Shown one piece after another: positions 33,501 to 44,278 of a DNA stretch of 64,000 nt (position 1 is its first letter; every line of letters begins with the position of its first letter). The position numbers and the translations under genes are program-made. The stretch comes from Acorus gramineus. Taxonomy: Eukaryota > Streptophyta > Magnoliopsida > Acorales > Acoraceae. The stretch lies in NCBI GenBank assembly GCA_030737835.1, contig CM060855.1:19056162-19120161 (forward strand), in the 5' to 3' direction. The notes beneath the pieces are model-generated. The model was given only the letters and a program-made list of their open reading frames with translations, made no database searches and was not told the DNA's origin.

Positions 33501-36055
33501 GAATTCTTGACAGTGTTAAAGAATGTCTCAAATATAATGTAGGGGTGAGCAATGATGCTATTTAACCGTAACATAAACACTCTCATATAGAAATAAATAA
33601 TAAAAAGTGTGCTACAAGTAGTGTATAGAACTGATATTATTATAAATTTTTTTTTTTTTTTAAGAATGGTGTTCCATGATTTGATCCCTTGACATCTTTC
33701 AAGAAGGTGGGAGGTATTTACTGACTTGACTAAAGCTCGGTTCTTACATTATTATTATAATGTTAACAATGGAGAATACAAGATATTGTAATCAAATGAA
33801 CATCTCAGGATTCGGCAAAGTAATTAACTTCATTTCATGCACTTTTGTAACCTACTTAATTTAGTGGGAATGATTTGTGAAAAAATTCTATGTTTTGGTA
33901 ACATGGAATTTTGTACTGGTTTCTCTAATCATTTATACCTTGCTCAATATGTAGATGCATGCAAAAGCATATATAAAGAAAAACTGAGAGTGAAAAACAC
34001 AAGTAACATTGTTAACTTAAAGTAAGAATGACTAGTTGGGTTGCCCCCCATCTAGGCAGCCAGCCATCTAACTTAAAGGCTATAGCTGATCACTTACTCA
34101 AAAAAAAAACAAAAAAGTAAGAATGACTAGATAAGACTATATAAGAAAAAATGACTAGATAAGAAAGCAAAAAAAAAAAGGATGAATTTGCACAAGACTA
34201 CAACATAAACAACATATAATTGGTCTACAATACCATGGTGTTGATATAAATGTTAATGAAGCCGAGAAAACTCAATCACCATCGATTGAGTATCAAGAAA
34301 TTCTCAGAAAAAATAATATAGTTTCTAGGAAATCTCAGAAAAGCATCCAATTTTGCACATTTTCTTGGGAATATTTTAGCACTTATTTAGCCAAACATTT
34401 CCAAATAGAGTCCTCTCTATCAAATGTAATATCTTTGACTCCTTCCAAACATATAAATAAAACTTTTTTCAACACGTCTAATAATGTTATACTAAGGAAA
34501 TAGAGAATGTTTGACAAATAAAAGACATGGATAAGAAGTAGAACTCAACCAAAGAATTTACACATGAAATAATACATAAAATGCCAGGGGCAAATTGGAA
34601 ACCTGTTAGAAATGTATGATTTTGTATAAAGTGGCTTAATAAATCTCAATTCCCAAGAAGCTCTTTTTCTTTGCTTTTTTAAAAAGAAATCTTTTATAAC
34701 AAAATTTAAAATAAACTTTTTAATTAAGCATTCATTTTTTAGATCTTTTGGAAACACGTTTGACTTTTTAGATTTATGTGAAAGCAAAAACAAATCGAAA
34801 TAGGTTTCCAAATGGCCCCTTAATCTAACAATGATGTCGATATATGGACACAATCAAGTTGTTCTTAGAGTATCTCCAATGCAGGCCTCCAAATATAGAG
34901 GGCAAAGCCTCCATATTTAGAGAGATTCCGTTTTAGAAGGGGTTGCACTCAAATTATCCCCCTCCATTTTTTTCCTATCATTATTATTATTTTTAATATT
35001 ATGTCAAAACTCATTAATAAATTTTATTAATATTAATTCATTTTTATAAAAAAAATTATACTATTGGAAATGTCAGGTTGAGACCTTTGAAATGAGTTTA
35101 ATATTAAATGACTTAAGAATTATTTTTAAATTTGGAAGTGGTCTCCAAATTTAGAGGCCAAAATCCAAATCTCCATCGAAAGTTCATTTGAAGGGTGATT
35201 GAAACAAACCACTCTCCAAATTTGAAAATTTTACTTTGATCTCAAATACAAAATTATTTTACTCTTATTTTCCAAGAAACTATTGTTAGCCAAGGAAAAA
35301 AAAAGTTATAAGTAAAAAAAAAAATGATGTGAGCCGAGATGTAACATCAAAAACCCAAAAAAATATCAACCAAGAAAACCAAATGCGTGTAACAAAAAAA
35401 AAAATAGTGGGACCCCCACTTTTTAATTTTGACTGTCTGATATAGAAAAAGACATGTGACAGTTTTGTAAAAAAAGTCAAGCAAATCCTAGTAAATCTTG
35501 ACACAAGTAGAGGATCTAGACCCTTTTGAAGGGTAATCGGAACAAACCACCCTCCAAATTTATAGATTTGGAGAGTGATTGGAGATGCTTTTAAAACAAA
35601 GAAAAAAAATCTGAAATTGTGAACAATTCCAATTCACACACAACATTGAAGATGCAATTTGTTGGCTATTTCACATTGGATGACTTTATTTCACAGGGAT
35701 ACTTAAGAAATCTAAATCAAATAAGCAAAAAGCTATGGGCTTATATTATGTCTATTATTCATATGACTACGGCACAATATAAGTTTAAACACATTTCAAA
35801 TGAGTTCTGAACATTATTTTATTTGAATAATACCAAAAACATTCTTTCCATTGAAAATGATATAACAAACATGACAAAAGAAAGTTAGAATTCATAGAAA
35901 AATTTGTGCATGAAAAAAAAGGGTGAATCCAATTTTTTTTTTACTGAACTCCATGTTGTGCATCCAAACAGAACATAATGAATTTTTTTAAAAAGATTTA
36001 AATGAGGAGATCATTAGAGAGAGAGAGAGAGACTTACAGAGAGAGTTTCACCCAT
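30502..36055 (-). CDS. BTB/BACK-domain protein, LRB/POB1-like, copy 2
   Basis: The main exon 30502-31809 is open from the acceptor TTGTAG to the stop (435 residues). It starts ENVSNCTYNFEFAF, has FSDRLL at the start of the BTB domain, KWARARYS in the BACK region and the C-terminal LRB-type domain ending DVLHLKVYISI. It is highly similar to copy 1 along its whole length. A candidate first exon is 36038-36055, encoding MGETLS, followed by GTAAGT. It is in phase and gives 441 residues. The intron would be 4.2 kb. It contains a duplicated exon-1 region (33268-33299), two SINE-type insertions and two MITEs. The family acts as CUL3 ubiquitin-ligase adaptors. In Arabidopsis, LRB proteins act on phytochrome B signalling. 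Function here is inferred from the family. The main exon is sure, the first exon and its use are tentative. Confidence 0.8.
33268..33299 (-). pseudogene. duplicated exon 1 of BTB copy 2 lacking a splice donor
   Basis: The minus strand reads MAVDSVVGETLS from the ATG at 33299. This is the MGETLS of the candidate exon at 36038-36055 with six extra codons. Where that exon has CTCTCT followed by GTAAGT, this copy continues as a CT run with no GT. The flanks (33070-33260) match the flanks of the exon at 36.0 kb, so a segment was duplicated. It could be an alternative first exon only if another donor is used. Confidence 0.5.
33646..33750 (-). mobile_element. short SINE-like retroposon in the intron of BTB copy 2
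   Basis: A T-tract at 33647-33661 is the inverted A-tail. The inverted body contains GGGATCAAATCATGG, which resembles a tRNA-type box B. ATTATTATAA occurs on both sides (33636-33645 and 33751-33760). BTB copy 1 lacks the insertion at the same place, so it came after the duplication. Confidence 0.65.
34036..34113 (+). mobile_element. 78-bp poly(A)-tailed retroposon with long target duplication
   Basis: The insert starts TTGGGTTGCCCCCCATC and ends in an A-rich tail. AAGTAAGAATGACTAG occurs on both sides (34020-34035 and 34115-34130). Copy 1 has one version of this phrase and no insert. It is probably a strongly truncated LINE or SINE 3' end. Confidence 0.75.
34587..34819. mobile_element. Harbinger-like MITE in the intron of BTB copy 2
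   Basis: This is the counterpart of 24837-25056 in copy 1, with ends GGGGCAAATTGGAAACCT and, inverted, GGGGCCATTTGGAAACCTA. TTA follows at 34820-34822. Confidence 0.55.
34868..35590. mobile_element. Tourist-like MITE, enlarged copy
   Basis: The ends are GAGTATCTCCAATGC and GATTGGAGATGCTT, with TTA at 34865-34867 and 35591-35593. It is the counterpart of 25104-25395 but about 430 bp longer. An internal segment flanked by two similar GAAGGGT-AAACCAC-CTCCAAATTT phrases (about 35190 and 35530) has been added. Confidence 0.6.
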
Positions 36056-36730
36056 CCTATTCTCTTGCCTTTGTTTTTTATCTTCTCATATGTTACACAT
36101 TTCTTCTTGCTTGGTTATATATAGTAATAAATTTGGAATATCTTACTTGGGAGCCCAACGTTTTGCTTGGGAACCCAAAATTTTTTAAGGGTGAAGAAAT
36201 CGAAGGGCTATGTAAGTTTGGAATGTTTTTAGCTGAGAACCCAAAATTTTCTCAAGGGTAATGTGCTTTTCTTCTGCTAGGTGAAAAGTGGGTTTTTTTC
36301 TGTTATTTGTGCACTTTTTTTTAGGAAATTTACAAGTATACTCCTGAAAAATATCTATTTGACGTTATATCAAATTTAAAAAGTTAATTGTACGTATATC
36401 CCTAGACAATTTGATTATTAGACACGTATACCCCTTAATTAAATTCTGTCAAATAAAAATGAAAGATTCTGTTAACGATATTAATTATAACCTGATTTGA
36501 CTAATATGCCCTCATGACCTTTGGGACATTGAAATTTTATTGATTTACCCCTATAATCAAAATAGTTCAAATAAATCTCCTTCTTCAACTTCCAAACTCT
36601 AACATCCCATCTGTTTTTTAGGACTCAAATATATTTTTGTTACTTTTTTTCTTTACAATTGAAGCTTATATGTTTTTAGGTTTTAGACTTTTATTTTTTT
36701 ATTTTTTGTGAAACCTTACTCATGAAGCGT
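36056..36730 (-). promoter_or_regulatory. 5' flank of BTB copy 2 (duplicated promoter segment)
   Basis: It is shared with 25470-26010 and 43440-43876, including CATATGTTACACATTTCTTC and TTGGTTATATATAGTAATA, which gives a minus-strand TATATAA motif about 65 bp upstream of the candidate ATG at 36055. The distal half (36325-36530) is the dispersed repeat also seen at 25735, 43535 and, inverted, 40855. Confidence 0.4.
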
Positions 36731-37204
36731 AATATTTTGCCCGCACTGGTATAAAATCATGGTTACGCAACTGTCTGATACACAGAAGTTACAAGTATTT
36801 CAACATTTCACGAGAACCATTTCATGCTCCAAAACATTATAACCGCCCAACCCCAAAAAACAAACACAAAATTAATGATGATAATACTAATAAAAATGAT
36901 AGGAAAATGCTATACTAAGTCTTTTTTACAATCCAAAACACAAACCACATGTGTTTTTTATTTTTATTTTTAAATAATAAACATCATCTAAAAAGGATTA
37001 TGCTTTGATAAAGAGTACTTATATCGCTTCATTTTGAATTTCATAAACCAATTTTTATTAACTGAAAAAAACTTAACAATGTATATACCTCGTTTAACGA
37101 TGCATATGTTTCATTGGATTTCTAACGATGTATATAGGACCAGTGGCGGAGCCACATGGGACCGAGTGAGGGATTATATATGTTGTGTCATGTGTGTTGG
37201 ACTA
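36731..37204. other. spacer without a recognised gene
   Basis: AT-rich spacer between the 5' flank of BTB copy 2 and solo LTR copy B. A phrase around ACAATCCAAAACACAAACC and TAAATAATAAACATCATC recalls the MITE-like sequences at 57390 and 61450. No gene was seen. Confidence 0.4.
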
Positions 37205-37209
37205 TCAAC

Positions 37210-40200
37210 TGTTATATCTGTGTCATTCAGAGCCTTATTTTTCCATCGGAATAACTAAAATTTTGGCTTTTAGTTACTTACGGGAGTTGGAGTGCTCTGA
37301 TTGAAAATTTGGCTACATAATTTTTCTCCTAGAAGTTATGCATTTCCGATTTGGTATTTTGATTTAATTTTGTTAATATCCAAGATGAAGCGGTTTAAAT
37401 ATGATTTTATCATGAGATGTTCAGTTTTGAGTTAGCTTTCGTGCAAAAGTGGAATTAGATCAACATGATTCATGTAGTAAAAGTTATTGGTATTTTTCCA
37501 AGTATACCCCGGGAATGAGAAAATTCTGGCAGCAGCGCTGTTCAATGTTTAGCTCACATTTCGGAATAGCTGAAGGGATTATTTGATCTTGGCATAAGCA
37601 TGAAAGTTGTAGATAATCTGCTTGGCTTTCCAAAGGATTTTGAATTGTGCAATTCGAAGCTATATCATGGAAGTTATGGCTGTTCTAGTGAAGCCCGTCC
37701 AGAATTTCTGGTCAGGGACGATTTGGTCTTATCACCCCCCACCAACTCACTTTAATCCCATTTAAAGCCCCCTTTGTGTGGAAATCTCTCACTCTCTCTC
37801 ACTCTGGTCTCTCCCTCTCCCTCTCTATTTGTTTGTGTTGTGTGTGTTGTTAATGAAGGAAAAGATGAAGAAGAAGCACAAGAAGGAGTGAGAAAGGGTG
37901 AGTGTGTGTTGTTGTTGTTGTTGTTTCTCTTCTCTCTATCCCCTTCTCATGCCCCCTTTGCACCCCTGTTTTCTGCCATGAAGGGCTTGAGGAGATGCTG
38001 ATGAGGTGGTGGTGGTGGTGGTGGTTGAGGTGGTCGTGGGTGTGTCGAAAACCACGCATCTCCCCATTTCCCTCTCCCTGTTTTGGTAAGGCAGCTCTCT
38101 GTCTTTTAAAGATCTCAGTGAATCTAGTATTTAAAGGCACATTTTTAAGATTATGTCTGCATATGATATGATCCTATATGTGTCTAGTTGTTATATATGA
38201 AATTTGATGTCATTATGATATCTGTGTTGTAAGTTAGAACCATTTTGGCATGGCCTGTCCAGATTCGCGCAAGAATTGACCTGCTTTCTGGAAATAATTT
38301 ATTTTGGGCTTGTAGATGCGAAACTAGGTTCTAATGTCTTCATGGATTATGATCTCAACATATCAGAGAATGTGTATGATTTATTTCACAATTGTTGGAT
38401 GTGTATTTGGTGCTGTGGAGATCAAATAGTAGGGCTGGTTGCAGCAGGTTTGACAGTTTTGCTCGATTGTGTGTCAAGGAGTTGTTTGTATGTGTCTTGT
38501 GTGATAATATTAAAGTATCAGGAGTTAGGGTCTTATTTTAATTGTGGATCATTGGTTGTGTTTTGCAGATCTTGTAGACCGGACGCGCGGCGTTCCGGGT
38601 ATCTGTGAGTGGTTCGACCCAACCCTTTAGGATGCGCTCGATGCACGAAGTCGTGCATCGCGCATCCATGGGGCTTCATTGCACCCTAAATATGTTATAT
38701 ATTTGCATGCTAGGCTTGTATAGAATAAGCATGCCTTAGGTAGTCCCTATGAGTAATAATACCATATTAATTAGAATATCCAGCATGATTAAGTCTGGGT
38801 TAATAACGAGCGCATGCCTAATATTCCCTTGCAATAAGACTCGAGGGCGTGGTGTAGTTGTTGCGCCCATGCTAATGGGACAAAGCTATGACCAACTTCA
38901 AGAGATGATGAGCTCTCTCTCGCCCTCTCCCTCTGCACGAACTGAGTAAGTAGGTGCGATTTCCTACTCGACTTTGGTTCGTTTAGAATATTGGCATGCA
39001 ACTGTTAGTGCGCGAGATCGCGCTTGACCCTTCCCTTTTAAGTTGGTGATATCCAACGCATGCTTAAGTTATACCTTGTATGCATGTTGTATGATTTGTT
39101 GTTTATGATGTAAATCCATGTTAGGGGATACCCTTATAGTCAATTATTAGATGATCGTGCATATGGTTCATGCACATAGCTATGATATGATTCTCCTGTT
39201 ATATATATGCACATGTTAAAACTAATTAGGCCTATCTAAAATAGGCGTGGGTACGACCCGCTGTCGGGATGTACCTCATTAGTTAGTGCGCGAGCGATGT
39301 AATCGCCCCTGCATCCGTGTGATGCACTTGAATAGAATTCAGGAGAATTCATTTGTTGTATCGGTTTTGTTAAACCGGTAGCTTTGGCATTAAGTTAGGC
39401 CTACCCGTGCTAGGCGCGTATATGAACCGCCTGTTGGGTTATATACCTTGGGATTATTTCTGCGTGAGAGCAGAGGTAACCCCTCGCGTCTGAGCGATGC
39501 ACTCGTATGGGAGTCCAAGAGTATTCGTTATCATCGATATGTGATTATCGAGCGTAGTTGACTTTCCCATAGGGTTCGCTTTGCGAACGTGGGGTGCTTC
39601 CTCCCGACATCGTCGTGCGTCGAACACCCCAGCGTCGAAGTTGTCCTGTTTGGGTGCCACCACTTGTAGGTGCTGTTGATGCGTATCGCGGTACACATCT
39701 GGCTGATGTACCGATCGTGGAAGGCCGACAGGTAGAGGTTATGAGGGAGAGGGCTACCGGATGATTTTGCGAGCGTGGAATCGTTCTCCCCTTCTTCGGA
39801 CCCGCGTTGAAGCTACCTGACGTTAAAGTTGTCCTGACATAGGGCTCCCACCTGTAGGTACTACCGATGCGTTCGGCAGATGTACTGATCATGGGAGTAT
39901 ACCAGGTAGAGGCTACTCGAGAGAGGGCTACCGGATGACGAAGGGTGTAGAACAAAAGAGTATCTTCCAGCAGTCCTGTGTCACCCTTAGGAGTGAGGGT
40001 GAGGATGAGGTGAAGTCACATCGCCACGTGACCCATTCGTTTTTTGTCCGTTCCCATAGTTGTTGGGTCCGGTTACGTATCGATGTTCAGAGACATCGTT
40101 TGGCAGTTATCTCGATGTAGATGATCCATTAGTGTTGTGTAGACCAGTAATTCCGCGTCTCTTTCGACCAACGTTATGATCTCTCCCCAAGAGCCCCAAG

Positions 40201-40781
40201 AGTCTCCCTCCAGGAGTGAGGGTGAGGTGAGGTTGGTCGCGCCGCCGCGTGACCTTGTTATCCATTGGATTTCCACCCATGTTTTGCTTGAAAGGAAATT
40301 GCCTTAACATTAAACTGTTGTTGTGGTGATTGGTTTTCAGCCACTCACTGAGCTTGTAGCTCACCCCTCGCATACTGTTTCTTTTCAGGGGCAGTGTTGG
40401 GCGTGGAGCTGGAGCTTTCCCGTGGCGTGGTCTTATGTGCGTGGAGCGTTCTGTCAAGCCGGTGGCGGGTGCGAGGCTGTCAGCAGTCCTAGAGTCATTT
40501 TATGTATTGTATATCATGCATGTGACACAAGTTGTATTTTATTTGGACTAGACTTGGCTCTCACAGGACATTGATTGTGTATTCGAGTTTGTAATGATAT
40601 TTTTGATTTACAGACTTATTGATATTTTTATGCTTCCGCATATTTCGGTTGACCTACCAGTTATCATTGTTTTGCCAGCTTTCTGTGCTATTTATTGGAG
40701 TCATTGTTGACCTCTTGTAATTGATAGCTGATACTTTACATCTATTGTCACGTCTCAAGGACGGCCGCCCTGGGCGTAACA
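37210..40781 (-). mobile_element. long solo LTR, family L, copy B (3.6 kb, inverted)
   Basis: On the minus strand the unit starts TGTTACGCCCAGGGCGGCC and on the plus strand it starts TGTTATATCTGTG. An exact 5-bp duplication TCAAC frames it (37205-37209 and 40782-40786). It aligns with copy A over its length in opposite orientation, including the CCTCACCCTCACTCC block (inverted near 40215) and the blocks around 38580-39400. It also holds GTT and GGT triplet runs (37910-37925 and 38006-38024). No internal retrotransposon region is present. Confidence 0.75.
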
Positions 40782-40854
40782 TCAACAAAATTCTAATTAG
40801 TTATGACATGTATTGGATAGGGGTTATAGGAGTATAAGAGATTTTTCACAGGGA

Positions 40855-41220
40855 ATGGTTAGATAGATAACCGCGGTTAGGCCAAATAAATTAACGGTGA
40901 CAGACAGAAGAGCATGTATGCATAACGATCAATTTTTTTAGGGGTATACATGAAATTATTTTTTTAAGGGGGTATAACGCCAAATAGATGTTTTTTCAAG
41001 GATATACATGCAAATTCTCCTAGGGGTTTTAGGAACTTTTCCCAGGACCGATCAAATAGGTAACCGTTGTTAAGTCAAATAGATTAACAATGACAGATGG
41101 ACGGTTATACATGCACAATTATCAAATTTTCAAGGGGTTTACGTTTAATTACCTTTTTAAGCGGGGCATAATGCTAAATAAATCTTTTTTTAGGGGTATA
41201 AATGTAAATTCCCCTATTTT
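40855..41220. repeat. two inverted copies of a BTB-flank repeat
   Basis: Two tandem units of about 175 bp contain TAACGGTGACAGA / TAACAATGACAGA, TATACATGCA and AGGGGTATA phrases. They are the reverse of the repeat in the BTB 5' flanks at 25735-25960, 36325-36530 and 43535-43750 (TGTATACC, CTGTCAAATAAA, TTAACGGTGTTAA). Origin unknown. Confidence 0.55.
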
Positions 41221-41236
41221 TTTAGTCCTAACCTAA

Positions 41237-42136
41237 GGGCGCGTCTATCCCCACCAAGCATTTCCCTTAACCCACCATAAAAAAAAATCGGTGTTTGGTT
41301 GTTCCCACCAATCTAGGTCGATCGAACTTGGTCGCCATTTCAAGTTTTAGGCGATCGGACTTGGTTGTCATTTCAGGTTTTGAGCGACTGAACTTAGTCT
41401 CCATTTCAGGTTTTGGGCGACCGAAATTGGTCGAACATGATCCAAAATTATATCTACTTATTTTTTGTGAACAAATAAATTTTTGAGTTTTTTTTTTTTT
41501 TTTGGTTGGTTAAATTTTTGAGTTTATCCATCATATTCTACATTTATTCTTTTATCCAAACAACAGCTAAGGGACTGGGAAAAATGTAAATAGGTATACT
41601 TTCAATTAATTTAAATCTTTATAGAAAAATATCTTATTAGATAAATATATATCATTTTTAAGCTTCGTTTGAATTCGTAGTTAAGCATATTCTTTGTTTG
41701 AAAACAAAAAAACATACTAGTTGATCCAAACACATTTTATATTTGGCTTTTGAAAATTTGTCTGTCACTTATATAAAAAAAAATTATTCTTATGTTCTAC
41801 ATTTAAGAATAATGATTGATTCCCCCTACATTACAACTCAGACTTGGGTGGCATGAAGGATCGTAAGAGAATACACGTCATAGGATTAGGTTTCCAAGAA
41901 AAAAAATTATAAACTTTATCACAAACCCTGTTCGACTAAGTTCGGTCGCCCGAAACCTGAAATGGCAACCAAATTAGGTCGCCCAAAATATGAAATGACG
42001 ACTAAGTTCAGTCGCCCAAAACTTAATGTGAAGACCAAGTTTGGTTGAACTGGTCGAATCGGTGGGAATAGAAAAAACACCGTTTTTTTTTTATTGGTGG
42101 GTTAAGAGAAATGCTTGGTAGGGATAGACGCGCCCC
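41237..42136. mobile_element. hAT-like element with about 200-bp inverted repeats
   Basis: The left end GGGCGCGTCTATCCCCACCA and the inverse of the right end (GGGCGCGTCTATCCCTACCA) match, and the similarity continues for about 200 bp. TAACCTAA, an exact 8-bp duplication, frames it (41229-41236 and 42137-42144). Each arm carries three or so direct repeats of about 30 bp with TTTCAGGTTTTGGGCGAC. There is no transposase, so it is non-autonomous. Confidence 0.8.
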
Positions 42137-42144
42137 TAACCTAA

Positions 42145-43439
42145 TATATACTTATTCATAGCTGATGCCCTGTTCTGGTAGAGGAACAGATGATGAATGA
42201 GATGGAATAGGGAGGAATAAGCTTAATGCAAGGACTGCAAGTGAGACTATTTATTTATTTTCTTGTTCATTTTTCTAAATGGCCATATTATCAGGGTTGA
42301 TAACACTAAAGATTTTAAGCAAACAAACATGTTATCTTCATAAATGATACTGCAGCATGGAAATCTGCTATAATGATTGCAACTTTGAGATTAGTAAAGG
42401 TTCCAATGAAGGCATGAAGGGTCCTTTTGTTTCAAAAGAAGTAGTCATATAGGGATGTTTAGAGCTTCAGGAAAAAAAAAAACAGTTATAAGAAAACTAT
42501 TTCTGTAAACTGCTTTCAAATCCTGATTTTGACATATGCTATGAGGATTCCCACACCATTTCCAAGGGATCAAGAACTCCATATATTAGAAATGTTTCTC
42601 AAAAGTTTCATGTATCTTTAGTTTTACATGAATATTGCAAATTTAAATATTTTAAATCATTTTTTTAATATTTAAAAGATGTGAAAATACCATTCATTGA
42701 ATTAGGTGATTTTTTCTAAATTTTAAAATTATTATTTACAATTTAATATTAATTTTTTTATGTACACTTCAAATTTTAAATTTTAAAATCTATGACCAAT
42801 GATATTATAAATATGTCATATAATAAATTTTAATATAAATTTAAAATTATATGGAAACTATCGGGTTACTAGGTTCGAAAAGAAAATGTAGAACCTTAAA
42901 AATATCTTGATTTAATTAAATGTTAATAGATTTTTTTATTTATGATAAATATTCTGAATTTAATTAAAGAGATTTTAGGATATATATATCGAAAAATATA
43001 TAACATGTTTTATATCTCATGAATTGGATTTGATATATCCTAAATAGGAGTTTTCTACCTCGTCAATATATTTCTTATTTGAAATTTTTTAATATTAAAA
43101 ATATATAAAATTGTTTTTCAATAAATTAATTTAAAAAATTTGAAATAAAATATTATTTATAATTTAATAATAGTTTTTGTAACTAAAAATAAAAATTCAA
43201 AAATTTTAAAATATGTCCTATGTAAATTTGACCCATCATATTTATCTAGAAATAACTCAAAGCAACTATAGGAAATCTAAAGATCTCATATATTTTCTGG
43301 TTTGATCTCATTTTGAAATTTAAATTCAAATTTTAAATTTAATTTTGAAATTCAAGTGTAAATCTAAATTTGAAAATGAATATGTATATATATTAAAAAA
43401 TAATTAACAAAAATAAAAAAATATAAAAAAAAATACAAA
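42145..43439. other. very AT-rich spacer without a recognised gene
   Basis: This stretch is rich in runs of AAATTTTAAA type, most strongly at 42650-43440. No open frame of note, element end or RNA gene was seen. Confidence 0.5.
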
Positions 43440-43876
43440 TTTTCTTAAGGGAGAAGAAACGAAATTGTTCTATTCTTTTCTTCTGCCAGGTGAAAAGTGG
43501 CATCTTTGTTTTTTATTTGTGCACTTTTTTTTGGGAAATTCGCATGTATACCACAGAAAAAAAATAGTTATACCAAGTTTAAAATTGTAATTGCATGTAT
43601 ACCATTAAAAAAATTGATCATTGTGCACGTATACCTCTACCTTAAGTTCTGTCAAATAAAATTTGAATATTCGATTAACAGTGTTAAATATGACCTGAAT
43701 TGACTAATATGCCCTTATGACAATTGAGGCATTGAAATTTTATTTTTTTCCTAGAATCAAAAGATTTCAAACAAAACCCCTTCTTCAACCTCCAAACTCT
43801 AACATTCTGTGTGTTTTATATGTTTTTAGGTTTTAGACTTATTTTTTTATTTTTTTGTGAAACATTATTCTTGAAG
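43440..43876 (-). repeat. displaced copy of the BTB 5' flank
   Basis: It starts TTTCTTAAGGGAGAAGAAACG and continues through TTCTTCTGCCAGGTGAAAAG to TTTTAGGTTTTAGACTT, matching 36177-36730 and 25600-26010. The TATA-bearing and exon-1-bearing part is missing here. It therefore marks a rearranged junction in the array. Confidence 0.6.
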
Positions 43877-44025
43877 TGTTATGCCTAGGGCAGCCATTCC
43901 CGAGACGTAGTAATATATAATATCAGCTATCAATACCTGATATCAGCAAATACTCTAACATACAATATATAAGGTGACAAAGCAAATAACAAGTAATAAT
44001 TGTCATATAAGCGAAGGAAAATGAT
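43877..44025 (+). mobile_element. fragment of long LTR family L (copy D, left end only)
   Basis: TGTTATGCCTAGGGCAGCC followed by CCCGAGACGTAGTAATA and ATATCAGCTATCAA matches the first 120-150 bp of copies A and C. The rest is absent. It is a short, broken fossil only 340 bp from copy C. Confidence 0.65.
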
Positions 44026-44278
44026 TGACAAGCCCCAATTCGTAGGCCCCAAATAAGCCCCATGACATGGCATGGGTTGAATTTCCTGTTATACCATTAA
44101 TTGTGATTTCTAACATTTAAACGAAATTAATGCAGTCGGTTATTATTTCCTTCATTGGAACCGCGCATGTGGAGCATTAAATAGCGTTTTTTATTTTCTT
44201 TTTTGACTTTCTCACTTTTGAATTGCTCACATTTGAATTGTTCTTAATCATTTTTCGTGATGAATTTACATAAATTTC

